The notes under the pieces are model-generated. The model did not search any database, was not told the DNA's origin, and worked only from the letters and a program-made list of their open reading frames with translations. Positions 24,204-32,366 of a stretch of DNA of 64,000 nt are shown piece by piece. Numbering within the stretch: the first letter of the stretch is position 1; every line of letters begins with the position of its first letter. The stretch covers positions 2,852,001 through 2,916,000 of the forward strand of contig NZ_CP046619.1 of NCBI RefSeq assembly GCF_009755725.1, read 5' to 3'. This DNA is from Diaminobutyricimonas sp. LJ205. GTDB taxonomy: Bacteria > Actinomycetota > Actinomycetes > Actinomycetales > Microbacteriaceae. The position numbers and the translations under genes are program-made.

Positions 24204-25186
24204 TAAAGTCCCACCTCTGAAAGGTCGTGCCAGCAGGCTACGTGGCGAGCGGACCCGTCAGAGCGCCCCGACGAAAGCACACGCGTGGCGGGCATCTCAC
24301 TGCATAGCTCGTCCGCAGACGTGCATCGGTCGCGGAACGGACATCCGCTTGGAAAGCCGTTCAGTGGCGGAACGTGCCCTGGAATGGTCGGCAATCTCAC
24401 GAGCCGACCGTTGCCCCAATCATCAGATGGCGTCGCGGCCACCAGCCCCGCGGTGTACGGATGAAAGGGGTGAACTAATGTGGAATCGATCCGACCGGCC
24501 TCAACGATGCGCCCCCCATACATAACCAAGACCTCGTCACACAACCGAGACGCGACGGGCAAGTCATGCGTAATGAGAAGGAGCGAGGTACCCGTCTCGC
24601 GCGTGATCGATTTGAGCAACGATATGATTTCAGCCTGGACTCGCACGTCCAAAGCAGTTGTGGGCTCGTCTGCTATCAAGACCTCCGGCTCGCAGGCAAG
24701 CGCCATCGCGATGACGACCCGCTGGCGTTGGCCGCCCGAGAGCTGGTGTGGGTAAGCGCGGAGTCGGGTCTCCGGGTCCGGAATACGTACCATGTCGAGG
24801 AGCTCGATCGCGCGACGCCTTGCCGCAGCCCCGGACGGTCCACCATGAAGGCGCAAGCATTCGACAAGCTGCCGACCGATCGTGTGCACCGGGTTCAGAG
24901 CACTTAGAGTGTCTTGAAAGATCATCGCGACCCGCGGACCGCGCATCTTCACGAGTTCTGGTTCAGCCAGTGCCAGCAAGTCGGTGTCACCGAGGATGGC
25001 TCGCCCGCCAGCCACGTGCATGTTCTCCGGAAGCAACCCCATTATCGCAAGGCCGGTAAGGCTCTTTCCTGAGCCGGACTCCCCAATCAGCGCGGTTGAC
25101 CCGCCCGGTTTAAGCGCGAACGTTACGTTCCGGACAACCGGGATGTTATCGAAGTGAATCGACATATTCTCGACGGACAGAGTCAT
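24203..25186 (-). CDS. ABC transporter ATPase, DppD/OppD-type
   Basis: A 327-residue ATP-binding subunit with Walker A GESGSGKSLT near 35, signature LSGGQRQRVVIAMAL near 148, Walker B VLIADEPTTALD, and the C-terminal PFHPYTAGLV plus CPFRDRC segment that in DppD proteins holds a Cys-rich Fe-S-like region (here CPFRDRCTSADELC...C). It overlaps the DppC-type permease by four bases and the partner ATPase by one base. Confidence 0.92.
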   Translation of the reverse strand: MTLSVENMSIHFDNIPVVRNVTFALKPGGSTALIGESGSGKSLTGLAIMGLLPENMHVAGGRAILGDTDLLALAEPELVKMRGPRVAMIFQDTLSALNPVHTIGRQLVECLRLHGGPSGAAARRRAIELLDMVRIPDPETRLRAYPHQLSGGQRQRVVIAMALACEPEVLIADEPTTALDVRVQAEIISLLKSITRETGTSLLLITHDLPVASRLCDEVLVMYGGRIVEAGRIDSTLVHPFHPYTAGLVAATPSDDWGNGRLVRLPTIPGHVPPLNGFPSGCPFRDRCTSADELCSEMPATRVLSSGRSDGSARHVACWHDLSEVGL

Positions 25187-26058
25187 CGCTTGTTCCTCCT
25201 CATCCGTGGATCGAAGCGGTCTCTCAACCCGTCCCCCAAAAGGTTAAAACCCATGACACCGCCCATGATCGCCAGTCCCGGCCAAATCGCCAGTCCCGGC
25301 GCTATGCTGGCAAACGTTTGCCCTTCGCGTAGCATCGCTCCCCACGACGGCGTAGGGGGTTGCGCACCCAGCCCCAGGTAGGACAGACCAGCCTCCGCCA
25401 GCAACGCGTATGCAAACAGGACGGTTGCTTGGACCGTGATCACCGCACTGATGTTGGGTAGGGCATGCCTGACGTAAATGAAGATCGACTTTCGACCGTA
25501 GGTTCGCGCGGCCGCCACGAAACCCCTCTCAAGTACTTGCATCGCGGCGCCACGAGTCGTGCGAGCGACGATCGGAGTGTACGCAATACCAATCGCAACC
25601 ATGGCCGCGAGGAGACCCGGCCCAGTAATGGTGATGAGGAGGATCGCCAGAACGACGGCTGGCAGCGCGAATATCACGTCGCTTATGCGCATCAAGACCT
25701 CATCGACCCACCCACCCCTAGCCGCTGCGAGCCCGCCTAATGGGATCCCAATCAGCATCGCAACCGTGACAGTCAGAACCCCGACCAGAAGCGCGCTTCG
25801 AGCGCCGAACATTAGCCGACTAAGGACGTCCCGCCCGAAATTGTCCGTTCCAAGGATGTGGTTCACGCTCGGACCTTCCAACGCCTGTCCCGCCCACATG
25901 GCAGTAGGGTCGTACGGGGTCCAGAGGTACGAGAGCAGTGCGCCGGAAACAATCAGCCCCACTAGCGCGGCTCCGATGATGAGGTTCCACGGCTTGCGGC
26001 GGGCACCAGGAATCTGGACTGAAGCGTCAGGAAGAACGCGCAAGCGCAGGATGCTCAT
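25183..26058 (-). CDS. ABC transporter permease, DppC-type
   Basis: A 291-residue inner-membrane subunit with an N-terminal membrane segment (WNLIIGAALVGLIVSGALL), the DppC N-terminal domain (LGTDNFGRDVLSRLMFGAR), several membrane helices, and the EAA loop near 185-205 (AARTYGRKSIFIYVRHALPN). The C-terminus YLGLGAQPPTPSWGAMLREGQ is characteristic of the family. It is linked to both neighbours by four-base ATGA overlaps. Confidence 0.92.
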   Translation of the reverse strand: MSILRLRVLPDASVQIPGARRKPWNLIIGAALVGLIVSGALLSYLWTPYDPTAMWAGQALEGPSVNHILGTDNFGRDVLSRLMFGARSALLVGVLTVTVAMLIGIPLGGLAAARGGWVDEVLMRISDVIFALPAVVLAILLITITGPGLLAAMVAIGIAYTPIVARTTRGAAMQVLERGFVAAARTYGRKSIFIYVRHALPNISAVITVQATVLFAYALLAEAGLSYLGLGAQPPTPSWGAMLREGQTFASIAPGLAIWPGLAIMGGVMGFNLLGDGLRDRFDPRMRRNKR

Positions 26059-27008
26059 GCGCGCGCTCCATGCCGGAGCCGAGGATCGAGTAGCCGGTAG
26101 CTGATGTCAACGAGGAAATTCACGATCAGGATGGTTGCTGCGATCAGCATGACGATCGACTGGACGACGATGACGTCCCGAGCAAGGACGGAACTTAGGA
26201 TAAGCGAACCCAGCCCCGGTAGGAAGAAGACTGCCTCGACGACGATCGTTCCCCCGATCAAGGCGGCGAGCTCCAGTCCCAGCACGGTCACCAAAGGGAT
26301 AGACGCATTCTGAAGTCCGTGACGCCACAGAGCGCCAAGACGGGTCAGTCCTTTCGCTCGTGCTGTTCTTATGTAATCCGATCGCATCGTCTCGAGGATC
26401 GATGATCGAACGTACCGGGTGAGCACCGCCCCCTGGGCCAGGGCGAGAGCAAGCACTGGCAGGATGAGCGACCTGAGCCAGTCGATCGGGCTCTCGCCAA
26501 AGGGTACGTAGCCCCCTGATGGGAGCCACCCGAGACGAACGGCGAAGAACGTGACGAACATCAGGCCGGCCCAGAACGCCGGAACAGCGATACCTAGCTG
26601 AGTTAGCGCGCTGATCAGGTGGTCTGCGAGTCGCCCGTGATATGCGCCAGCCAGGATTCCCAGGGGGACTCCGATGATGATCGTGCCGAGAAGCGCGAGA
26701 ACAGCCAGTGGCGCGGTCACGGCCAAAGCCCGCTCGGCGGACGCCGCCACACTAAAGCCGGAAATGTACGAGACCCCCATGTCCCCCCGGATAAGACCAC
26801 CGATCCACTCCACGTACCTCATAAGAGCCGGTTGGTCGAGACCGAGTTGTGCCTCGAGAGCCGCGACAGACTCGTCGGTTGCCTCCGAACCAAGGATGGC
26901 GTGCGCCGCACTACCGGGAAGAACGTTGAGAACCGCAAAGATGACGGCGGACGCGAGAAGGAGGGTGCCGACGAGAATCCCTACCCGCCTCACGACATAT
27001 ATGATCAT
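26055..27008 (-). CDS. ABC transporter permease, DppB-type
   Basis: A 317-residue inner-membrane subunit opening with MIIYVVRRVGILVGTLLLAS, typical of DppB/OppB. The EAA loop is YIRTARAKGLTRLGALWRHGLQNA near 220, and the C-terminus is DISYRLLDPRLRHG. GACGGAGAAGCG precedes the ATG as ribosome-binding site. It is the first gene of the importer operon; the palindromic operator at 27073 lies 65 bases upstream in the divergent promoter region. Confidence 0.92.
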   Translation of the reverse strand: MIIYVVRRVGILVGTLLLASAVIFAVLNVLPGSAAHAILGSEATDESVAALEAQLGLDQPALMRYVEWIGGLIRGDMGVSYISGFSVAASAERALAVTAPLAVLALLGTIIIGVPLGILAGAYHGRLADHLISALTQLGIAVPAFWAGLMFVTFFAVRLGWLPSGGYVPFGESPIDWLRSLILPVLALALAQGAVLTRYVRSSILETMRSDYIRTARAKGLTRLGALWRHGLQNASIPLVTVLGLELAALIGGTIVVEAVFFLPGLGSLILSSVLARDVIVVQSIVMLIAATILIVNFLVDISYRLLDPRLRHGARA

Positions 27009-27072
27009 CGCTTCTCCGTCACGAACATCATTGTTTGATCTGCAGCCTTGCCATTTCGCGGCTTTGCATACG

Positions 27073-27086
27073 GGATACCGTATAGC
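27073..27086. promoter_or_regulatory. GntR-type operator in divergent importer/CoA transferase promoter
   Basis: GGATACCGTATAGC differs from the 19366 site at one base. It lies between the minus-strand dpp operon (start 27008) and the plus-strand CoA transferase (start 27224), so one site could control both. Confidence 0.7.
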
Positions 27087-27223
27087 GATGATCAGAACCC
27101 GTCAACCGTATTGCGCAACGAGCTCGTCGCCTCTTGGAGTTCTTTCCCACATGATCCGATTTGCTCGCGACTAAACCAGCCGGCGGGAACGCCCGCAGAA
27201 ACACGGACAAGGGTATTTCTAGT

Positions 27224-28396
27224 ATGACTTCTTCGCCTCTGCCCCTCAGCGGCATTCGCGTGGTCTCAATGGAGCAATATATCGCGGGGCCATACTGCAC
27301 TAGCATTCTCGCTAGTCTCGGCGCCGAAGTACTTAAGATCGAGAACCCCCGCAAGGGCGGAGATCCTCGCCGCGCATACACCCCTCAACGCGGAGGCCTC
27401 AGCAGCGGCTTCGCGAGTTATAACCGCGGCAAGCGTTCGGTGGCTGTCGACCTCGACGCGCCCGCTGATGTCGCGCGGCTGAAGGCGCTCATCAGCGAGG
27501 CTGACGTCCTCGTCTCCAATCTGCGCCCTGGCGTGCTACACAAGCGAGGAATCGGTGCGGATCGACTGCGAGCGGAACATCCGGCTCTGATTATCTCGGA
27601 AATTTCTGGTTTTGGCACGACGGGCGGCCCATATGGCGACTGGCCCGCTTTCGACTCCGTCATCCAGGCTATGAGCGGGTTAAGTAGCCTTCTGACACCA
27701 CGTGATGGGGACCGGCCGGCCCTCGCACCAATGTCGACGACGGACATCCAGGCTGGCACATGGGCGGCGTTGGGGATTCTCGCGGCGCTCGTTCGTCGCG
27801 CGGTGACACCTGACGGGGTCCATATCGACGCGGCAATGTATGACATCACCGTGGCATCACTCGAGCGTCCACTCGCGCTCCTCGAGTTCGGCATGGAGAG
27901 CAATTCGGCCGGATCAGACTCCCAGAGTCCCGTCGGCACCTTTCGCGCGATCGGCGGATGGGTGGCAATCGTGGTGCCCACGGACGAGATGTGGCGCCGC
28001 TGCTGCACTGCCATCGACCGCGAAGATCTACATAACGATCCGCGGCTTGGAACGATCGAAGATCGGGCGGCCTTGATGGACTCGATCATCATTCCCGCAT
28101 TGGAGAACTGGGCCATCGAGAACCGGCTCGACGAGCGTGAGTGTGCCGCGCAACTGAGAGCGTATGGCCAACCGGCGGGACCGGTTCAGACGATCGAGGA
28201 GGTCCGCACGTGCCCGCAGCTGGCCTCTCGAGCCTTCTTTGAGCCGCTTGTCGGCGGACCGAGTGGGGAAAACGGCGCTCCCATCGCACTTGCGCGCTTC
28301 CCCTTGCTCTTCGATGGCGAGCCGCTTCGCTCTGGACAAGTACCTCAGTTGGGCGAATACAACCCCTCCGAAGCCGATCAATCGATGGAGGCATGA
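27224..28396 (+). CDS. Family III CoA transferase (CaiB/BaiF)
   Basis: A 390-residue CaiB/BaiF protein with IRVVSMEQYIAGPYCTSILASLGAEVLKIE at the N-terminus, VSNLRPGVLHKRGIG near 97 and Asp174 in MSTTDIQAG at the catalytic position. I chose ATG 27224 because the homologous part begins there; the frame opens earlier at 27161 without support. It is divergent from the importer operon and shares its operator region. The role is CoA activation of an acid, possibly the one released by the amidase. A TetR regulator follows 42 bases downstream. Confidence 0.85.
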   Translation: MTSSPLPLSGIRVVSMEQYIAGPYCTSILASLGAEVLKIENPRKGGDPRRAYTPQRGGLSSGFASYNRGKRSVAVDLDAPADVARLKALISEADVLVSNLRPGVLHKRGIGADRLRAEHPALIISEISGFGTTGGPYGDWPAFDSVIQAMSGLSSLLTPRDGDRPALAPMSTTDIQAGTWAALGILAALVRRAVTPDGVHIDAAMYDITVASLERPLALLEFGMESNSAGSDSQSPVGTFRAIGGWVAIVVPTDEMWRRCCTAIDREDLHNDPRLGTIEDRAALMDSIIIPALENWAIENRLDERECAAQLRAYGQPAGPVQTIEEVRTCPQLASRAFFEPLVGGPSGENGAPIALARFPLLFDGEPLRSGQVPQLGEYNPSEADQSMEA

Positions 28397-28438
28397 GCCG
28401 GGAGACGCGAGAGCCGCATTGCCAATGGTCCGAATACC

Positions 28439-29023
28439 ATGGGCAGCATGACACCGACCTGGAGGGCGACTCAAAAAGCGAATCGTCGAGCCTCACTCAT
28501 GCGTTCAGCGGCGAAGTTGTTCGCCGAGCGTGGCTTCGCCGCGGTGTCCACCGTCGACTTGGGCGACGCGGTCGGCATGAGCGGCCCCGCCCTTTATAAC
28601 TACTTCCCGAGCAAGGAATCGCTGCTCGCGGAGTTGCTGATCGACGCCAGCGAACGGCTCCTGAATGGATGTCAATCGATCCTCGCGGACACCGATAACC
28701 CCGATGAGGCACTGACGCTGCTCATCAAGTTTCACCTGGAGTTCGCTACCGCTGACCCCGACATCATCCGGATCCAGGATCGCGAACTCCCTCAACTCGC
28801 GGTGGACGTGAGTCACCGCGTACGCCGGCTACAGCGCCAGTACGTCCAGACGTGGGACGAGGTGCTCAGGCAGCTGCGGCCAGCCCTCGATGACGATGAG
28901 CGTCAGACGCGACTTCTCGCGACCTTCGGTCTTCTAAACTCCACGCCGCACAGCGCGCAGGGGACCGAAGGACGCGCGGGTCCGATTCTCGCGGGCATGG
29001 CCCGCCGGGCGTTGCTCGACTGA
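28439..29023 (+). CDS. TetR-family transcriptional regulator
   Basis: A 194-residue TetR/AcrR regulator. The N-terminal helix-turn-helix covers residues 14-60 (RRASLMRSAAKLFAERGFAA, DLGDAVGMSGPALYNYFPSKESLLAEL), followed by a helical ligand domain. The start could be ATG 28439 or ATG 28448; neither has a strong ribosome site. It is the last gene before the island border and is co-directional with the CoA transferase. TetR proteins in such loci often sense acyl-CoAs. I see no obvious operator for it. Confidence 0.85.
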   Translation: MGSMTPTWRATQKANRRASLMRSAAKLFAERGFAAVSTVDLGDAVGMSGPALYNYFPSKESLLAELLIDASERLLNGCQSILADTDNPDEALTLLIKFHLEFATADPDIIRIQDRELPQLAVDVSHRVRRLQRQYVQTWDEVLRQLRPALDDDERQTRLLATFGLLNSTPHSAQGTEGRAGPILAGMARRALLD

Positions 29024-29486
29024 CGCCGATGAGCGTCAGCATCTCGGAGCCCCAGATTTCGATGAGGCGGATCGAGTACCCGCTGCACTGACCGACGTGG
29101 CGTGGCGCTCATAGGCGTCTCGTATTTCTTCCCCAGCTGATTCGACGCTTCGTGCACGAGGCCCTGGCCAGCCACAGCGAGCACTACCGGCACCAGACCG
29201 CGCAGTGCCTCGCATCCTCGTGACCCGCTTCAGCGAACCCGCCCGGAGCGAGCCGCGCGGGACCTCCCCCAACGGGCAGGCATTTACTCTCCACGGGAAC
29301 TGCTGACGTTCAGCTCGGCTGCGCGACGCAGCAACCTCAAGCGACGTGCCAACGCGAACCTGTTGCTCGGCCTCGGCGCAGTTGCCGGCTTGTGTGCGGA
29401 AAAGCATGAAAAAAACTCCGAGAATTCGGAGCCCACTCTTGTTTTGGGAATCTAATCGACCTGTTCTCGGCTGATCCCAATGGCAA
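29024..29486. other. Gene-free stretch at the island border
   Basis: About 460 bases with no convincing gene. A plus-strand frame near 29105-29224 encodes about 36 protein-like residues without a start (RRLVFLPQLIRRFVHEALASHS region), perhaps a gene remnant, but I do not recognise it. The terminator-like hairpin at 29409-29431 is the only clear element. Confidence 0.5.
29409..29431 (-). terminator. Rho-independent terminator, probably of the tRNA-Ser transcript
   Basis: On the minus strand CTCCGA-ATTC-TCGGAG is followed directly by seven T residues. It is the first terminator on the minus strand past the tRNA-Ser gene, now about 2.7 kb away because two insertion elements lie between. It would also stop minus-strand readthrough from the elements. 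Confidence 0.7.
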
Positions 29487-29501
29487 TGGCGGTACCGGTG
29501 G
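29487..29501. repeat. 15-bp tRNA-Ser 3'-end repeat, copy 1
   Basis: TGGCGGTACCGGTGG is the reverse complement of the last 15 bases (CCA included) of the tRNA-Ser gene. Identical copies lie at 30804 and 32179. It forms the left border of the first IS481-type element. Confidence 0.85.
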
Positions 29502-29571
29502 TGTCTGGTTTCAGGACCTTGTGAACGGGTTTCGCACGACATTGTGAACGGCGCAATGGCGTCCACACCGG

Positions 29572-30754
29572 ATGTCGCACGACCTTGTGAACGCCTCGAC
29601 CGGGCACCGTCAGAAGGTGAGCAAACCGGAAGTCCTGATCAAGGCGGTCACCGTCCTCGGCTTCAGCTATGGCCAGACCGCGAAACGCTACGGCGTGTCC
29701 AAGACCCTGGTGCACCGCCTGCACCACCGCTGGCTCGAGGAAGGCGACCAAGCATTCCAAGCACGGTCCTCCCGGCCGAAGACACAACCCGCGCGGACAC
29801 CCGATTCAGTTCGCGACCGAGTGCTGCAGCTGCGTGAGCATCTCACCAGAGATGGCCTGGACGCCGGCGCCGACACCATCCACACCCACCTCACCGCCGA
29901 GGGCCACCAGCTCAGCCGCGCCACCGTCTGGCGGATCCTGAAACGCGCCGGCCGGATCACCCCGCAACCGCAGAAACGTCCACGCAGCTCCTACATCCGC
30001 TTCAACGCCGACCGCCCCAACCAGATGTGGCAATCCGACTTCACCCACTGGACCTGCGCCGACGGCACCGAGGTCGAGATCATCGGCTGGCTCGACGACC
30101 ACTCCCGGTTCCTGCTACACCTGTCCGCCCACCACCGGGTCACCGGGAAGACCGTCACCGACACCTTCACCCACACCGCCACCGCCACCGCCTCCGCCAC
30201 CGCCACGGCTACCCGACCTCCACGCTCACCGAGAACGGCAACGACTACACCACGAGATACGCCCGCGGCGGCCAGGGACGCGGCGGCCGAAACGCCTTCG
30301 AAACCCTCCTCGCCCTGGAAGGCATCACCCAGAAAAACGGTCGCCCCTACCGACCCACCACCCAAGGCAAGATCGAACGCTTCTGGCAGACCCTGAAGAA
30401 ACACCTCACCGCCCGCGCACCCGCCGACGTCCACGACCTCCACGACGCCCTCGACAGCTTCCGCGACTACTACAACACTCAGCGTCCGCACCGGGCACTG
30501 AACCGGAAGACCCCGCGCTTCGCCGACACGCTGATCCCGAAAGTCACCCCGACCAAACCCACCGACCCCGGCATCTGGCGAGTGCGCTACGACACCATCG
30601 ACAGCACCGGCAAGGTCTCCCTCCGCCACGCCAACCGCATCATCGCCCTCATCCGCAACGCCCAGGCACCGTGATCACCCTCGACGGCACCGTCCTCGGC
30701 GACTACGAACTCGACCCAACAACCAGCTACCAGCGCAAAACGAAAAACGGGTGA
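29572..30754 (+). pseudogene. IS481-type transposase, frameshifted
   Basis: The N-terminal frame (29572-) has the helix-turn-helix (AVTVLGFSYGQTAKRYGVSKTLVHRL) and the first catalytic Asp in WQSDFTHW. The sequence then shifts frame inside a CCACCGCCACCGCC-type tract near 30175-30215 and resumes in another frame with STLTENGNDYTTRY and KIERFWQTLKKHL (the Glu). The second catalytic position reads E-N-G instead of D-N-G. A further shift near 30670 separates a last 27-residue tail (VITLDGTVLGDYELD). The frame breaks and the altered catalytic residue make activity unlikely. Confidence 0.85.
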
Positions 30755-30780
30755 ACCCACTAAACCGTGGGTTCACCCGT
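30747..30780. terminator. Perfect 14-bp hairpin at the right end of element A
   Basis: ACGGGTGAACCCAC and GTGGGTTCACCCGT form a perfect stem with a 6-base loop, overlapping the right inverted repeat. On the plus strand it follows the transposase stop and could end its transcription; it could also insulate the element from outside transcripts. Confidence 0.65.
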
Positions 30781-30803
30781 TCACAATGTCCTGAGACATC
30801 ACA

Positions 30804-30818
30804 TGGCGGTACCGGTGG
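30804..30818. repeat. 15-bp tRNA-Ser 3'-end repeat, copy 2
   Basis: An identical TGGCGGTACCGGTGG separates the two insertion elements. Its presence between them means each element has its own pair of flanking copies, as expected for two separate insertions at one site. Confidence 0.85.
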
Positions 30819-32178
30819 TGTGTTCCATCAGGACATAGGAGACACATCTCTCAAGACATCGGAGACACGTCTCTCAAGTGATCGGAGACAGCAGCCGGAT
30901 CGGCTGATCCTCGATCATGTCGAAGGCCCGCCTGGTGATCACCGCCCTGTTCATTGACCGTCAACCGCCGCCGAGGTCGCCGCCCGCTATCAGGTGAACC
31001 GGTCCTGGGTCTACAAACTCAAAGCCCGCTACGAAGCCGAGGGCGAAGCCGCGTTCGAGGCCCGCTCGCGGCGGCCGAAGACCTCACCGACGGCAATCCC
31101 CGCGGCCACCGTCGAGCTGATCGTCCGGCTCCGCAACGAGCTGGCCACCGCCGGTCATGATGCCGGCCCCGACACGATCGCCTGGCACCTTCAGCACCGG
31201 CACGACATTGTGGTGTCGGTCGCCACGATCAGCCGCTACCTCACCCGGGCCGGACTGGTCACCCCGCACCCCAAGAAACGCCCCAAGTCCTCCTACATCC
31301 GCTTCCAAGCGGCGCTGCCCAACGAAACCTGGCAATCCGACTTCACCCACTACCGGCTGGCCGATGGCCGTGACCTGGAGATCCTGACCTGGCTGGATGA
31401 CCACTCCCGCTACGCCCTGTCGATCACCGCGCACAACCCGGTCACCGCCGATGCCGTCGCCAACACCTTCCGCCGCACCGTCACCAGCCACGGCATCCCC
31501 GCGTCCACCCTGACCGACAACGGCATGGTCTTCACCACCCGCCTGTCCGGACGCGGACGCCACGGCGGCCGCAACGCCCTCGAACACGAACTCCGCCGCC
31601 TGCACGTCAGCCAGAAGAACTCAAGCCCCGGCCACCCCACCACCTGCGGCAAGGTCGAACGCTTCCAGCAAACGATGAAGAACTGGCTGCGCGCCCAACC
31701 GGTCCAACCCGCCACCCTCGCCGAGCTGCAGCAACTCCTCGACCAGTTCCAAGGCGAATACAACCACCGCCGGCCACACCGCTCCCTGCGCACCGGGCAA
31801 CCCCGGCAGCCGCCTACGCCAGCAAACCCAAGGCCCTGCCCACCACCAGCCGCGACGCCGACACCCACGACCGGATCCGCCACGACCGGGTCGACAAAAC
31901 CGGCTGCGTCACCCTCCGCCACAACAGCCGACTACACCACATCGGCATCGGCCGAACCCACGCCGGAACCCACGTCGTGCTCCTCGTCCAGGACCTCGAC
32001 ATCCGCGTCATCAACCCGATCACCGGCGAGGTGCTCCGCGAACTCACCCTGGACCCGAACCGCGACTACCAACCCCGCGGAACCCTCCACCGGCCGGCCA
32101 CTCGATCAGCCCAGAAATGACAAAGGCCGAACCCACGCAAATGGGTCCGGCCTGTCTCCGATCTCTTGAGAGATCACA
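30819..32178 (+). mobile_element. IS481-type insertion element B (decayed)
   Basis: A 1360-bp element related to element A. Its ends are TGTGTTCCATCAGGACATAG (left) and TGTGATCTCTCAAGAGATCG (right, reverse complement), both leading to GGAGACA. The left end holds two and a half tandem units of about 27 bases (CATCGGAGACACATCTCTCAAG). It is flanked by 15-bp copies 2 and 3, and the right copy is part of the intact tRNA gene. Confidence 0.85.
30917..32120 (+). pseudogene. IS481-type transposase with two frameshifts
   Basis: Translation from ATG 30917 (MSKARLVITALFIDRQ) shifts frame near 30965, where one base appears to be missing, then continues as AEVAARYQVNRSWVYKLKARYE. The core is complete: WQSDFTHY, TLTDNGMVFTTR and GKVERFQQTMKNW supply the D, D and E. 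A second shift near 31790 puts the C-terminal part (YASKPKALPTT...LTLDPNRDYQPRG) in another frame ending at the TGA at 32118. Without the shifts it would be about 400 residues. Whether any protein is made is doubtful. Confidence 0.82.
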
Positions 32179-32193
32179 TGGCGGTACCGGTGG
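32179..32193. repeat. 15-bp tRNA-Ser 3'-end repeat, copy 3 (native)
   Basis: TGGCGGTACCGGTGG here is the 3' end of the functional tRNA-Ser gene and the right border of element B. It contains the palindrome CGGTACCG. Confidence 0.9.
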
Positions 32194-32268
32194 GATTTGA
32201 ACCCACGGTGGGCGTAAACCCACACAACTTTTCGAGAGTTGCACCTTCGGCCGCTCGGACACGGTACC
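32179..32268 (-). tRNA. tRNA-Ser (anticodon CGA)
   Basis: A 90-base class II tRNA on the minus strand. The acceptor stem is GGTACCG/CGGTACC with discriminator G and an encoded CCA. The D-arm is GTCCGAGCGGCCGAAGGTG-like, the anticodon loop CTCGAAA between CAACT and AGTTG, a long variable arm (GTGGGTTTACGCCCAC), and the T-arm GTGGGTTCAAATCCCAC. It is intact because the adjacent element regenerated its last 15 bases. Confidence 0.95.
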
Positions 32269-32328
32269 GCCGACGAGTTTAGTACACGATGAGCAGTGAG
32301 TTGAAACAGGGGATTGCTCGGCTCGAGG

Positions 32329-32355
32329 TCTCGGCAGGCTCGACCAGAGGGGAGA
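32329..32355. repeat. Dispersed GGTCTCGGCAGGCTCGACCAG repeat, copy 1
   Basis: An intergenic copy between the tRNA and the flavoprotein gene. Related copies lie near 33680, 46886 and 52129; the core is GGTCTCGRCAnGCTCGACCAG. This is a small dispersed genomic repeat of unknown role. Confidence 0.6.
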
Positions 32356-32366
32356 ACAGGATGGGA

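Larger units (their letters stand above)
29502..30803 (+). mobile_element. IS481-type insertion element A (decayed)
   Basis: A 1302-bp element with imperfect terminal inverted repeats, left TGTCTGGTTTCAGGACCTTG and right (reverse complement) TGTGATGTCTCAGGACATTG, both continuing to TGAACGGGT. Three spaced copies of a TTGTGAACG unit lie inside the left end and are probably transposase-binding sites. It is flanked on both sides by the 15-bp tRNA repeat. It carries one transposase gene, now frameshifted. Confidence 0.85.

Noticed and set aside
1-29000. Prophage or conjugative element
   Set aside because: No integrase, phage structural, relaxase or replication genes; all genes are metabolic, transport or regulatory.
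29487-30818. Additional partial tRNA genes at copies 1 and 2
   Set aside because: Only the last 15 bases are present; no anticodon or D-arm.
29502-32178. Composite transposon made of elements A and B
   Set aside because: They are directly adjacent, with only the 15-base repeat between; no cargo is enclosed, and the pattern fits two independent insertions at one site.
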